NCBI RefSeq assembly: GCF_042665255.1
Contig: NZ_JBHTCD010000002.1
DNA length: 64,000 bases
Source: Insolitispirillum peregrinum
GTDB taxonomy: Bacteria; Pseudomonadota; Alphaproteobacteria; Rhodospirillales; Rhodospirillaceae
Direction: 5' to 3' (one strand)
In this document: positions 28,495 to 37,067 of the stretch, piece after piece
Layout: every line of letters begins with the position of its first letter
Numbering within the stretch: position 1 is the first letter of the stretch
The notes under the pieces: generated by a model
Told to the model about the DNA's origin: nothing
What the model saw: the letters and a program-made list of their open reading frames with translations, nothing else
The model's database searches: none
Position numbers and translations under genes: made by a program

Positions 28495-29667
28495 TTACTG
28501 TCCAGCCCCAAGAACAGGCACAACAGCATGGTCTTCGCCGACGGCAAAAAACTGTGCCTGGTCGTCAAGACCGGCAAATAAAGACCGATCAGTGCCGGTC
28601 AACCACGCCTGCGCCCCCAGCGTCAAAAGTTCCTGATACAAGGCCCGGCGGCGGGTGTCATCGAGATGGGCCGCCACCTCGTCCAGCAGCAACAGCGGAG
28701 CCGAGCCGCGGCAGGCCCCCTGTACCCGCGCCTGCGCCAGCAGCATGGCAATCAACAATGCTTTTTGCTCGCCGGTCGAACAGAGGGCAGCGGGCATGCC
28801 TTTGGTGCGGTGAAAAACGGCCAGATCGCTGCGCTGCGGGCCTTCGGTCGGTGCCCCGGCCAGTTCCAGCGGGCGGTTGCGCGCCAGCAGCAGGCGATAG
28901 TCTTCCTCGGCATGCAACGCCGACCGCTCGCCCAGCCAGCCTTCCAGCAGGCCGTGCAGGGCCAGGTCGGCCTTGGGGAACGGGCCGTCGCTGGCGTCGA
29001 TGGCGGCGGCCAGACGGTTCAGCAGATCGCGGCGGGCCGCTGCCACCGCCACCGCATGGCCTGCCATTGCTTCTTCCAGCGCCTCGAACCACAGCCGTTC
29101 GCGGCTCTGGTCGCGGATCAGGCGCTGACGCTGGCGATAGGCTTTGTCAAAGGCCGACAGGCGGCTGGCATGATCGGGGTCAAGGCCATAGACCAGCCGG
29201 TCAAAGAACCGCCGCCGCCCGGACGAGTTTTCGGTAAACAGCCGGTCCATGGCCGGGGTCAGCCAGACCGCCGACAAGACCGTGCCCAGATCGGCCTGAC
29301 TGCGGGCCGGCTCGCCATTCAGACGAACAATCCGCCGGTCCGACGGGCCAATCGCCCGCCCGGTGCCAATGTCCAGCGGACCGCTGGCGGTGTGGACCGC
29401 TGCCGCCACCGCCCATTCGCCCTGTGCCCCGTGTGGTGCCCCATGGCGCACCACATCGGACAGCTTCGCCCGCCGCAAGCCACGACCGGGAGCCAGAAAC
29501 GAAACCGCTTCCAGCAGGTTGGTCTTGCCGACCCCGTTTGGCCCGGTCAGCACCACCGGGCGCAGATCGGTTTCCAGGCGCAGGCGTTCATAACAGCGGA
29601 AGTTCTGCACCGTCAGGCGCGTCACCCCCACCGGCAGGAACGCCGGGCTGCCCGGAACCGGGTCCAT
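28495..29667 (-). CDS. recF: DNA replication and repair protein RecF
   Basis: SMC-like ATPase that loads RecA at gaps with RecO and RecR. 390 residues. Walker A is 'LTGPNGVGKTNLLEAV' (about residues 40-47), the ABC signature-like region is 'STGEQKALLIAMLLAQAR', and Walker B is 'PLLLLDEVAAHLDDTRR'. ATG 29667 lies 11 nt past the dnaN stop, so it is co-transcribed with dnaN. About 200 nt separate it from gyrB, in which I see no feature. Confidence 0.97.
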   Translation of the reverse strand: MDPVPGSPAFLPVGVTRLTVQNFRCYERLRLETDLRPVVLTGPNGVGKTNLLEAVSFLAPGRGLRRAKLSDVVRHGAPHGAQGEWAVAAAVHTASGPLDIGTGRAIGPSDRRIVRLNGEPARSQADLGTVLSAVWLTPAMDRLFTENSSGRRRFFDRLVYGLDPDHASRLSAFDKAYRQRQRLIRDQSRERLWFEALEEAMAGHAVAVAAARRDLLNRLAAAIDASDGPFPKADLALHGLLEGWLGERSALHAEEDYRLLLARNRPLELAGAPTEGPQRSDLAVFHRTKGMPAALCSTGEQKALLIAMLLAQARVQGACRGSAPLLLLDEVAAHLDDTRRRALYQELLTLGAQAWLTGTDRSLFAGLDDQAQFFAVGEDHAVVPVLGAGQ

Positions 29668-29678
29668 CAGGGCGACGA

Positions 29679-30797
29679 TCAGACGCGCATCGGCATCAGC
29701 ACATACAGCGCCGCGCCATCGTCCGTTTCGCGGATCACTGTCGGGCTGGCGGCATCGGCCATGGCGAACAGGGCGGTATCGCCCTCGATCTGCCCAAGGA
29801 TTTCCATCAGATAGCGCGAGTTGAAGCCGATTTCGATGGTGGCGCTGTTATAGTCGGCCTCGATCTCTTCGACCGCGCTGCCCGCATCGGGGCTGGAGGC
29901 CGACAGGGTCAACAGGCCCGGACTGATCGCCACCTTGATCGCCCGGCTTTTTTCGGTCGAAATCGCCGACACGCGATCGACGGCATCGGCAAACAGCTTT
30001 TTGCCGACCCGCAACAGTTTGTCGTTATCCTGCGGGATCACCCGTTCATAATCGGGGAAGGTGCCGTCAATCAGCTTGGAGGTCAGCACCACGTCATCAA
30101 AGGCAAAGCGGATTTTGGTTTCCGACAGCGAGACGGTGACGCCCATGCCGGTTTCTTCGATCAGTTTGCGCAGTTCCAGCACCGTTTTGCGCGGAACGAT
30201 GATGCCCGGCATGTTGTCGGCGCCTTCGGGGCGGCCGACTTCCACCCGCGCCAGCCGGTGCCCGTCGGTGGCCACCGCCCGCAGCACGTTCACCCCGGAC
30301 GAGGTGGTGCTGTGGAAGTAGATACCGTTCAGGTAATAGCGGGTTTCTTCGGTCGAGATGGCAAACCTGGTGCGGTCAATCAGCGCCCGCAGGTCGGGGG
30401 CGGCAACGGTAAAGCTGTTGCTGAACACGCCGTCGGCCATCGACGGGAAGTCTTCGACCGCCAGACAGGACAGGGCAAAGCGCGACCGCCCCGAGCGCAG
30501 GGTCAGTTGCGAGCCTTCCGGTTCAAAGGCAATCTCGACCTGCGCGCCATCGGGCAGCTTGCGGACGATTTCAAACAGGGTATGGGCCGGGGCGGTGGTG
30601 GCACCGGGCCGCTCGACGGCGGCGGACACCCGCTCGATGATGTCCAGATCCATGTCGGTGGCGTTCAGCGCCAGCCCTTCGGCGGTGGCTTCCAGCTTGA
30701 CGTTCGACAGGATCGGCAGGGTATTCCGGCGCTCGACCACGCTCTGAACGTGACCGAGGGACTTCAGAAGCACGCTGCGTTCAATGGTCAGTTTCAC
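29679..30797 (-). CDS. dnaN: DNA polymerase III beta subunit (sliding clamp)
   Basis: Ring-shaped processivity clamp of the replicase. From GTG 30797 the protein is 372 residues and begins 'VKLTIERSVLLKSLGHVQSVVERRNTLPILSN' in part, the typical beta-clamp start; GTG 30809 upstream adds four residues and is less likely. Three clamp domains are of normal length, and the C-terminus is the conserved 'YVLMPMRV' type. About 185 nt separate it from dnaA, so it may be read from the dnaA promoter or its own. Confidence 0.98.
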   Translation of the reverse strand: MKLTIERSVLLKSLGHVQSVVERRNTLPILSNVKLEATAEGLALNATDMDLDIIERVSAAVERPGATTAPAHTLFEIVRKLPDGAQVEIAFEPEGSQLTLRSGRSRFALSCLAVEDFPSMADGVFSNSFTVAAPDLRALIDRTRFAISTEETRYYLNGIYFHSTTSSGVNVLRAVATDGHRLARVEVGRPEGADNMPGIIVPRKTVLELRKLIEETGMGVTVSLSETKIRFAFDDVVLTSKLIDGTFPDYERVIPQDNDKLLRVGKKLFADAVDRVSAISTEKSRAIKVAISPGLLTLSASSPDAGSAVEEIEADYNSATIEIGFNSRYLMEILGQIEGDTALFAMADAASPTVIRETDDGAALYVLMPMRV

Positions 30798-30981
30798 GGG
30801 TCGTATCACTCGCTGTCATCGCCATCCGCAAACTGCGGTGACGGAAATCATAATCAGGGAGCGGGCGCGACCGGACGACACACGGACATTCCGGGTCGGC
30901 CCACCAAGATGGGCCGGGTAGTCTAGCATAGCCAAACCACCCCGCCAGCCTGAATTTTCCGGGTTCCCCAAACGGTAACGA

Positions 30982-33192
30982 TCAGACTTCCAGCATCCGC
31001 CGCAGCAGATCGACGTCTTCGGCAAAGGTGTCGTCGCTGCCGATCAGTTCCTCGACCTTTTTCACCGCGTGCATCACCGTGGTGTGGTCGCGGCCCCCGA
31101 ACTTGCGGCCGATTTCCGGCAGCGAGCGGCTGGTCAGTTGCTTGGACAGATACATCGCCACCTGCCGCGGACGCGCCACCGAGCGCGACCGGCGGGCCGA
31201 GCCCATGTCCGACAGGCGGATCTGGAAATGCTCGGCGACCTTTTTCTGGATGTCTTCGATGGTGATCCGGCGGTCGTTGGCCCGCAGCACATCGCGCAGC
31301 ACGTCCTGCGCCGTTTCCAGACTCAGGTCACGGCCCACCAGTTGCGCGTGGGCGATCAGGCGGGTCAGCGCACCTTCCAGCTCGCGCACGTTCGAGCTGA
31401 TCTTGTGGGCCAGAAACTCCAGCACCTTGGTCGGCACATCGGTGCCCATCTGCTCGGCCTTGGCGGCCAGAATGCCCAGCCGCAGTTCATAGGTGGTCGG
31501 ATGGATGTCAGCCACCAGCCCCGAGGCCAGACGCGAGCGCAGGCGGTCGCCGATGTCTTCGAGGTCCGCCGGGCTCTTGTCGGCCGAAATGACGATCTGC
31601 CGCCCCTGATCGACCAGCGCATTAAAGGTGTGGAAGAATTCTTCCTGCGTCGAGTCCTTGCCCGAGATGAACTGCACGTCGTCGATCATCAGCACGTCGA
31701 CCGAACGGAACTGTTCCTTGAAGTCCATCGTCGTCTTGTAGCGCAGCGCCTTGACGAAGCTGTACATGAACTTTTCCGCCGACAGATAGACCACCCGGCG
31801 GCCCGGATGCCGTTCCCGAATCGCCCAGGCAATGGCATGCATCAGGTGGGTTTTCCCCAGACCGACGCCGCCATAGAGGAACAGCGGATTAAAGGCCACC
31901 CGGTCGGAATCGGCCACTCGCTGGGCGGCGGCATAGGCGAATTCGTTCGGCTTGCCGGTGACAAAGTTTTCAAAGGTATAGCGCGGGTCCAGCGGAGCCG
32001 ACAGGCCATCATCGACCGCATCGCTGACCACCGTTGTCGTCACCCCACCGGCAGGCAGCAGGGGGGCGGTGGAGCGGGCCGAGGGCACATCCGGCAGGTC
32101 GTCGAAATCCGGGGCGGCAAAGCCACCTTCGGCATAGTCGAAATCATCCTCATCAAAGGTTGGCAACGTCCGGTCGACAAACGACGGCGCCGAGCGGAAA
32201 TCATTTTCAGGCACCAACGGCGCACCGGCAGCCTTCGCCCCGGCGCGGGGTTTTGCCGGAGTCGCCTTGACCGGAGTCGCCTTCACCGGGGTCGCCTTGG
32301 GGGCGGCAGCCTTGCTCACGGTTTTGCTGCGAGCCTTCACCGGTGCAGGCGCCGGAGCGTCCACCACAACCGCCTCGGCTACCGGGGCCCGCTTGCGCGT
32401 CGTCGCCTTGCGAGCGGGGGCTGGTGCCTCGGCCGCCACCGGCACAGGGACCACGACAGGCACCGGCGCAGCCGCTGCCAGCGAGGTCGGGATGCGAATC
32501 AGCTTGCCAGCCTTACTCACCGCCATCGCCACTGCCGCAACGGCAGCGTCGATACGCACCACCGGAGCCTCGACCGGCGCAGGCTGTACCGGAGCGGTTT
32601 TGGTCGCCGCTTTGGCTGGCGCTTTGGGAGAGGCAGCTTTGGTCACGGTTTTGCTACGGGCCTTCACTGGGGCAGGAGCGGAAACGGGCGCACTGTCCTC
32701 GACCTTCGCCGCGACCTTGCTCGCGGTGGTCTTGCGCGGGGCAGCCTTGCGGGCCGCTGGCTTGACCGGGACCAGAACGGATTCGACAGACGGCGCAGGC
32801 AACGGATCAACAGCCGACGCCACCGGCTTTTTGCGCGGGGCGGCCTTTTTCCGCACCGGCACCGGTTCGGGGACCGGCTCGGGCTGCGGAGCTGCGGCAC
32901 GACGGGCGGGCATCCGCGGCGCTGCCGCCTTGGCCACCTCGACCTTCACCGCCCGCACTTCGGGATTCTCCCCCGCCCACAGGGCGCGAATCCGCTCGGC
33001 ATAATGGGTGTTCACCCAGTCGCGCAAAAAGCGTGTGGGAACCGCCAGCCGGACCTGCCCATCGGCAATGCCCCCCAGCATCATCGGCTTGACCCAACTC
33101 TGGTAAGCCGCATCTCCCACTTCTTCCCGCAGGCGACCGCAAACACGGTGCCATTGCTTCACGGACGGGTCATCCACCCGAAGATCAGTCAT
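30982..33192 (-). CDS. dnaA: Chromosomal replication initiator DnaA with very long domain II linker
   Basis: The AAA+ initiator that binds DnaA boxes and melts oriC. Domain I is at about 1-90. The AAA+ core starts near residue 405 ('LDPRYTFENFVTGKPNEF') and holds Walker A 'GGVGLGKTHLMHAI' and Walker B 'VDVLMIDDVQFISGKDS'. Domain IV has the DnaA-box-binding 'GGRDHTTVMHAVKKVEEL'. The 736 residues far exceed the usual 450-520. The excess is a linker of about 300 residues, rich in Ala, Pro, Lys and Val, with histone H1-like segments such as 'KARSKTVTKAASPKAPAKA', a near repeat 'KARSKTVSKAAAPKATPVKA', and an acidic stretch before domain III. ATG 33192 has GGAG 7 nt upstream. Confidence 0.97.
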   Translation of the reverse strand: MTDLRVDDPSVKQWHRVCGRLREEVGDAAYQSWVKPMMLGGIADGQVRLAVPTRFLRDWVNTHYAERIRALWAGENPEVRAVKVEVAKAAAPRMPARRAAAPQPEPVPEPVPVRKKAAPRKKPVASAVDPLPAPSVESVLVPVKPAARKAAPRKTTASKVAAKVEDSAPVSAPAPVKARSKTVTKAASPKAPAKAATKTAPVQPAPVEAPVVRIDAAVAAVAMAVSKAGKLIRIPTSLAAAAPVPVVVPVPVAAEAPAPARKATTRKRAPVAEAVVVDAPAPAPVKARSKTVSKAAAPKATPVKATPVKATPAKPRAGAKAAGAPLVPENDFRSAPSFVDRTLPTFDEDDFDYAEGGFAAPDFDDLPDVPSARSTAPLLPAGGVTTTVVSDAVDDGLSAPLDPRYTFENFVTGKPNEFAYAAAQRVADSDRVAFNPLFLYGGVGLGKTHLMHAIAWAIRERHPGRRVVYLSAEKFMYSFVKALRYKTTMDFKEQFRSVDVLMIDDVQFISGKDSTQEEFFHTFNALVDQGRQIVISADKSPADLEDIGDRLRSRLASGLVADIHPTTYELRLGILAAKAEQMGTDVPTKVLEFLAHKISSNVRELEGALTRLIAHAQLVGRDLSLETAQDVLRDVLRANDRRITIEDIQKKVAEHFQIRLSDMGSARRSRSVARPRQVAMYLSKQLTSRSLPEIGRKFGGRDHTTVMHAVKKVEELIGSDDTFAEDVDLLRRMLEV

Positions 33193-33237
33193 TAGCATAC
33201 TCCGCAGGCAGCTCCATCGGAGCCATCACATAAACCC

Positions 33238-33246
33238 TGTGGATAA
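33238..33246 (-). promoter_or_regulatory. DnaA box (perfect)
   Basis: TGTGGATAA, reverse complement of TTATCCACA, 46 nt upstream of the dnaA start; it could also serve dnaA autoregulation. Confidence 0.8.
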
Positions 33247-33720
33247 GCCGCTCGGGCCACCCACAAGAGACGCCAAAACATCCGTTCGTCGCTCTTCTTG
33301 GCAAAAGCCAACAACAACAGCGCAAAGAACAGAAAACCACTCGCTTATTGTCTAATAAACGAATGAGGACTTGAATTTTATGAGGATTTGCACCGGAAAG
33401 ACTGTCCAACAGCCCCTGTGGAAAAGTCTCTGGCACCTCAGGGAGCAGAACTTATCCCCAAGCTCTGACCTTGGCAACGGGCCTTGATGCGAATTGCGAG
33501 AATCTTTTGTCTTGACGGACAGAGGGCTTGCCAGCAGCACGCCATAGGGTTCTCCCTACTGGCAGACTCGCCAACGGGCCGACTCGAAAAATAGTCAACT
33601 CATTGTTTATAAACGATAAAAATAGAAATACGCCTTGATCATCCTTTGCATTTTGCAAAGTTAAGACCATGGTCCTGTCATCAGCACCCGCACAATCTCC
33701 CCCATACGATGGGGCTGCCA

Positions 33721-33729
33721 TTATCCACA
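33721..33729 (+). promoter_or_regulatory. DnaA box (perfect)
   Basis: TTATCCACA, in the central part of the proposed origin, between the AT-rich element and the rpsT side. Confidence 0.8.
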
Positions 33730-33918
33730 GGCGACTAGATATTGTTCTGAAACCATCCACAGCCCCCCTGTTTCCCGATTCGCAGACGCCAGAAACAAAC
33801 ACACGAATCGGCAAGAAAAAACAGCGACTCGGACAGGGTTCATCCCTGTTCAAGATGCAGGCAGACAGAAAAATCAGGATAAAAAAATTGCACGGTCCTG
33901 CGGGGGAACCGTGCATTC

Positions 33919-33927
33919 TGTGGATAA
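33919..33927 (-). promoter_or_regulatory. DnaA box (perfect)
   Basis: TGTGGATAA at the outer edge of the proposed origin, 3 nt before a REP-like repeat. Confidence 0.8.
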
Positions 33928-33930
33928 GCT

Positions 33931-33975
33931 GGCCCGGAGCCTCAAGGCCCAGGCGAGGTGTGGAGCAGCGCTCCA
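33931..33975 (-). repeat. REP-like unit at the edge of oriC
   Basis: On the minus strand ATGGAGCGCTGCTCCACAC, then CTCGCCTGGGCCTTGAGGCT. Slightly degenerate relative to the copies at 6738 and 24882. The next 240 bp up to rpsT contain no gene that I can support. Confidence 0.75.
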
Positions 33976-34178
33976 TGACCTTTTTGTTTTACAGCAGACG
34001 TATATCCTGCGGTACGTTATCTCCAAAACGACAAACGCCGCCGCAAAAGCCAAGCCTGGCTTTTCCGTACAGCGTTTGTAGAGAGTACCTTGCGCGCAAA
34101 GTACGTCCGCAGCTTGTTCTTGCGCTGGAGGAAGCAGTCCACCGGACTGATCCCGCCTGCAAGACCGTCAAACAGGCA

Positions 34179-34198
34179 GGGGTACCCAAAGGCACCCC
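34179..34198 (-). terminator. Possible terminator hairpin of rpsT
   Basis: GGGGTACC-CAAA-GGCACCCC, an 8-bp stem with one mismatch, 18 nt past the rpsT stop. There is no long U-run, so this is tentative. Confidence 0.45.
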
Positions 34199-34215
34199 TT
34201 CCGCTTGATGGCAGC

Positions 34216-34482
34216 TTAGGCAGCCATCGCCTTGATACGGGCGTTCAGGCGGGACACCTTGCGGGACGCGGTGTTCTTGTGGAACACGCCCTTGGTGACG
34301 CCGCTCATCAGTTCCGGCTGGGCGGCCTTGAAGGCAGCAGCAGCGGAGGTCTGATCGCCCGAGGCAATGGCCACTTCCACCTTCTTGAGGAAGGTGCGGA
34401 TGCGGCTCTTGCGCGCGTGGTTGATCGCATAGCGCTTCGTATTGCGGACGATACGCTTCTGGGCCGACTTGTGGTGAGCCAT
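34216..34482 (-). CDS. rpsT: 30S ribosomal protein S20
   Basis: An 88-residue basic protein that binds 16S rRNA in the body of the 30S subunit. The start 'MAHHKSAQKRIVRNTKRYAI' and the end 'GVFHKNTASRKVSRLNARIK' are diagnostic. ATG 34482 is followed by the typical Lys/Arg-rich helix. Its place upstream of the dnaA/oriC region is the common alphaproteobacterial arrangement. Confidence 0.98.
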   Translation of the reverse strand: MAHHKSAQKRIVRNTKRYAINHARKSRIRTFLKKVEVAIASGDQTSAAAAFKAAQPELMSGVTKGVFHKNTASRKVSRLNARIKAMAA

Positions 34483-34639
34483 CGTTTTGTCTTTCCGTAA
34501 ACAGACTGAAACCGGATCGCATGTCGCGAGAAGCGCGGTTTATATGGGAAGACGCCGCAAAGGTCAATATCTCTCTCGGGTTTTGCTGCCCATTGTGGTG
34601 CAGATACCCGCCGATGCGGCCCGGACCTGTCCTGACAGG

Positions 34640-34676
34640 AATCCCCCGCCGCACACGGTCGGTACAGCGGGGGATT
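34640..34676 (-). terminator. Probable bidirectional terminator hairpin downstream of the enoyl-CoA hydratase gene
   Basis: AATCCCCCGC / GCGGGGGATT, a perfect 10-bp stem with a 17-nt loop, 30 nt past the stop of the hydratase gene. The flank on the plus side is TTTTCGC; the U-run for the minus strand is poor. Confidence 0.6.
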
Positions 34677-34706
34677 TTCGCAGGAAATCAGGCTGTTTTC
34701 AAAGCC

Positions 34707-35483
34707 TTAACGGCCAGTGAACTTCGGCTGGCGCTTTTCGACAAAGGCGGCCATGCCTTCCTTCTGGTCTTCGGTGGCAAAGGTGGAGTGGAACAGGCGG
34801 CGTTCGAAATGCACCCCTTCGCTCAGGGTGGTTTCATAGGAACGGTTGACCGAATCCTTCACCATCATCACCACCGGGCGCGACATGTCGGCGATTCGCT
34901 GCGCAACCTTGACAGCCTCGGCAACCAGATCGGCAACCGGCACGATACGGCTGACCAGCCCCGAACGCTCGGCTTCGTCAGCGGCCATCTGACGACCGGT
35001 CAGGCACATTTCCATCGCCTTGGACTTGCCGACAAAGCGGGTCAGACGCTGGGTGCCACCAGCGCCCGGCATGGTACCAATGGTGATTTCCGGCTGGCCG
35101 AACTTGGCGTTGTCACCGGCCAGGATGAAATCGCACATCATCGCCAGTTCACAGCCACCGCCGAGGGCAAAGCCAGCCACCGCCGCAATCACCGGCTTGC
35201 GGCACTTGGTGACCCGTTCCCAACCAACGGTGATGAAATCGGCCAGATAGACGTCCATGTAGGACTTGCCAGCCATTTCCTTGATGTCGGCCCCGGCGGC
35301 AAACGCCTTTTCCGAACCGGTCAGAACCACCGCGCCGATATCCGCATTGGCTTCCATCTCGTCCAGGGCCTGGCCAAGTTCCTTGATCAACTGGGCGCAC
35401 AAAGCGTTCAGCGCCTTTGGCCGGTTGAGGGTAATCAGACCGACGTTGCCACGAATCTCGACCAGAATCTGCTCGTAAGACAT
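34707..35483 (-). CDS. Short-chain enoyl-CoA hydratase (crotonase family)
   Basis: A 258-residue crotonase, predicted to hydrate trans-2-enoyl-CoA to 3-hydroxyacyl-CoA in beta-oxidation or PHB metabolism. The oxyanion hole and catalytic residues are in 'SEKAFAAGADIKEMAGKSY' and 'GFALGGGCELAMMCDFILA', followed by 'GQPEITIGTMPGAGGTQRL', which contains the second catalytic Glu. The two Glu expected for a true hydratase are present. The substrate chain length cannot be judged. This gene commonly lies between rpsT and mutM in Rhodospirillales. Confidence 0.94.
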   Translation of the reverse strand: MSYEQILVEIRGNVGLITLNRPKALNALCAQLIKELGQALDEMEANADIGAVVLTGSEKAFAAGADIKEMAGKSYMDVYLADFITVGWERVTKCRKPVIAAVAGFALGGGCELAMMCDFILAGDNAKFGQPEITIGTMPGAGGTQRLTRFVGKSKAMEMCLTGRQMAADEAERSGLVSRIVPVADLVAEAVKVAQRIADMSRPVVMMVKDSVNRSYETTLSEGVHFERRLFHSTFATEDQKEGMAAFVEKRQPKFTGR

Positions 35484-35578
35484 GGAAGAACTCCCCTTTT
35501 ATTGAATCTCGAGTGAGGTATTGCTGTACTGAGCGTAGGCTGTTTCTTGTTTTAGCGATACGCGGCAGGGAACAGAGA

Positions 35579-36097
35579 CTATTTTGCCGGCTTCATCTGG
35601 AAGCAGACCGTTACCATCCCTGCGTTTTCATTGATGGCGATCAGCAAGTCTTCGCTTTCACGGCTGTAAAAGACTCCTTCAGCCCTGGACCCGATCAGGT
35701 TCCAGCCGATCTGCGGCAAGGTTTCAGCATAGAATGCCTCGACCGCCGAGCGCGTCACGCGCCCATAGGCATAGGCCTCGCCAATGCTTCCCGCCGGTGT
35801 GGTGAAAAGATAGTCCCCCATCTGGCAACTGGCCGGAATGTCCGGCACAGCACCGCCAGCCGCAGTCAGGGACAGCCCCGGCATCAGGGGCACATCCACC
35901 AGATCATCGATAAAGCCGGTCGATCCGGCAAGGGCGGGGGCCACCAGCCCCATTCCGCCCCCCATATCCGGCGCAGAGAAAACGGCCCCACCGGCCACCA
36001 GTCCGGCGACGGACAGGCGGCAGCACAGAGTCAGGAGCGGCGACCGGCCAGCGGTCTGAAAACGGCGTAAGTATCGCATGGTTCGGTACGGTATCAT
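35579..36097 (-). CDS. Conserved secreted protein of unknown function, coupled to mutM
   Basis: About 172 residues. The basic N-terminus is followed by a hydrophobic segment (about 20-42, 'LSVAGLVAGGAVFSAP') and 'LVAPALAGSTG', consistent with a signal peptide or anchor. The mature part contains 'CQMGDYLFTTPAGSIGEAY' and 'AVEAFYAETLPQIGWNLIG', with a C-terminal beta-rich stretch. I do not recognise the family. ATG 36097 shares its A with the TGA of mutM (TGATG), a classic coupling signal, so the two genes are co-translated. An in-frame ATG at 36079 is a less likely start. Confidence 0.75.
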   Translation of the reverse strand: MIPYRTMRYLRRFQTAGRSPLLTLCCRLSVAGLVAGGAVFSAPDMGGGMGLVAPALAGSTGFIDDLVDVPLMPGLSLTAAGGAVPDIPASCQMGDYLFTTPAGSIGEAYAYGRVTRSAVEAFYAETLPQIGWNLIGSRAEGVFYSRESEDLLIAINENAGMVTVCFQMKPAK

Positions 36098-36945
36098 CAC
36101 CTTTGGCGCTGACCACAGTAAAAAGTGGAGCGGCCAGTTTGAACAATCCGTTGCACTCCGCCGGTTTCCGCCAGGTCACAGGTGCAGCCCGGACAGGGGT
36201 TTCCCGCCCGGTCATAGACGGCGAAGTGATGCTGAAAATAGCCCAGTTCGCCGTTTACCAGCCGGTGATCGCGCAGGGATGATCCCCCTGACGCCAGCGC
36301 CTCGGTCAAAACCTCGCGGATGGCGGCCACCAGCGTCTGGCAGTCGGCAAACGACAGGCTGAGGGCTGGACGGCGGGGATCGATGCCCGCACGGAACAGC
36401 GACTCGGAGGCATAGATGTTGCCCACCCCCACCACCACCGAGGCATCCATCAGCACCGGCTTGACCGGACTGCGCCGCCCGGCCAGCGCCCGCTGCAACA
36501 CCAGCGCATCGAACTCATCCCCCAGCGGCTCGGGGCCCAGATCGCGCACCAGCGGGTGGCGGGGCAACTCATCCAGCGTGGTCAGGGTCATCAGACCAAA
36601 GCGGCGCGGATCACGATAGGTGACCATCGCCCCGTGGTCGGTCAGGATCACCACATGGTCATGCTTGCCGGGCGGTGCCAGATTGGACCCCGGCGGGCTG
36701 ACCTCAAAGGTTCCCGACATCCCCAGATGACCCAGAATCACCTGCCCGTCATCCAGCAGCCACTGATAGTATTTGGCCCGTCGCCAGATCCGTTCGACCC
36801 GCCGCCCCTGCACGGCTGCGACAAAGCCATCGGGGAACGGCTGGCGCAAATTGGCCCGCCGCAGCGTGACCGACTCCAGACGGTGTCCCTCCAGCACGGC
36901 GGCCAGCCCGCGACAGACGGTTTCGACCTCGGGTAATTCCGGCAT
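36097..36945 (-). CDS. mutM: Formamidopyrimidine-DNA glycosylase (Fpg/MutM)
   Basis: Base-excision repair glycosylase/AP lyase for 8-oxoguanine and formamidopyrimidines. 282 residues. The N-terminal catalytic 'PELPEVETVCRGL' (Pro2, Glu3) is intact, as are the active-site Lys region 'RRAKYYQWLLDDG', 'HLGMSGTF' and the helix-two-turn-helix 'VVGVGNIYASESLFRAGI'. The C-terminal zinc finger is odd: 'CPGCTC' supplies the first Cys pair, but the end reads 'RSTFYCGQRQR', where the usual last Cys is Arg (CGC, one transition from TGC). See findings. Confidence 0.95.
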   Translation of the reverse strand: MPELPEVETVCRGLAAVLEGHRLESVTLRRANLRQPFPDGFVAAVQGRRVERIWRRAKYYQWLLDDGQVILGHLGMSGTFEVSPPGSNLAPPGKHDHVVILTDHGAMVTYRDPRRFGLMTLTTLDELPRHPLVRDLGPEPLGDEFDALVLQRALAGRRSPVKPVLMDASVVVGVGNIYASESLFRAGIDPRRPALSLSFADCQTLVAAIREVLTEALASGGSSLRDHRLVNGELGYFQHHFAVYDRAGNPCPGCTCDLAETGGVQRIVQTGRSTFYCGQRQR

Positions 36946-37067
36946 GATCCCGGTGTCTCCCTGCTTTTTTCATGACTTTCCATCGGCGAACGGCATTCGG
37001 TGGTTGTCGTTCGCGCCAACCTGTCTCTATATAGCGTTCGTCCTGCCCTTAGGCTATTGTGCGCGCC

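Larger units (their letters stand above)
33199..33930. other. Probable chromosomal replication origin (oriC)
   Basis: The long non-coding region between dnaA and rpsT. It holds three perfect 9-mers TTATCCACA (33238-33246 minus, 33721-33729 plus, 33919-33927 minus) and one-mismatch boxes at 33417-33425 (TGTGGAAAA) and 33452-33460 (TTATCCCCA). An AT-rich stretch at 33586-33636 ('TTTATAAACGATAAAAATAG') is a candidate unwinding element. Six GANTC sites lie at 33500, 33565, 33581, 33777, 33805 and 33826, as in CcrM-regulated origins. The position next to dnaA-dnaN-recF-gyrB supports the call. No coding sequence is credible here. Confidence 0.8.

Noticed and set aside
31069..33195. 708-codon open frame opposite dnaA
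   Set aside because: Composition mirrors the repetitive DnaA linker (runs of Arg/Gly/His); no domain and no start signal.
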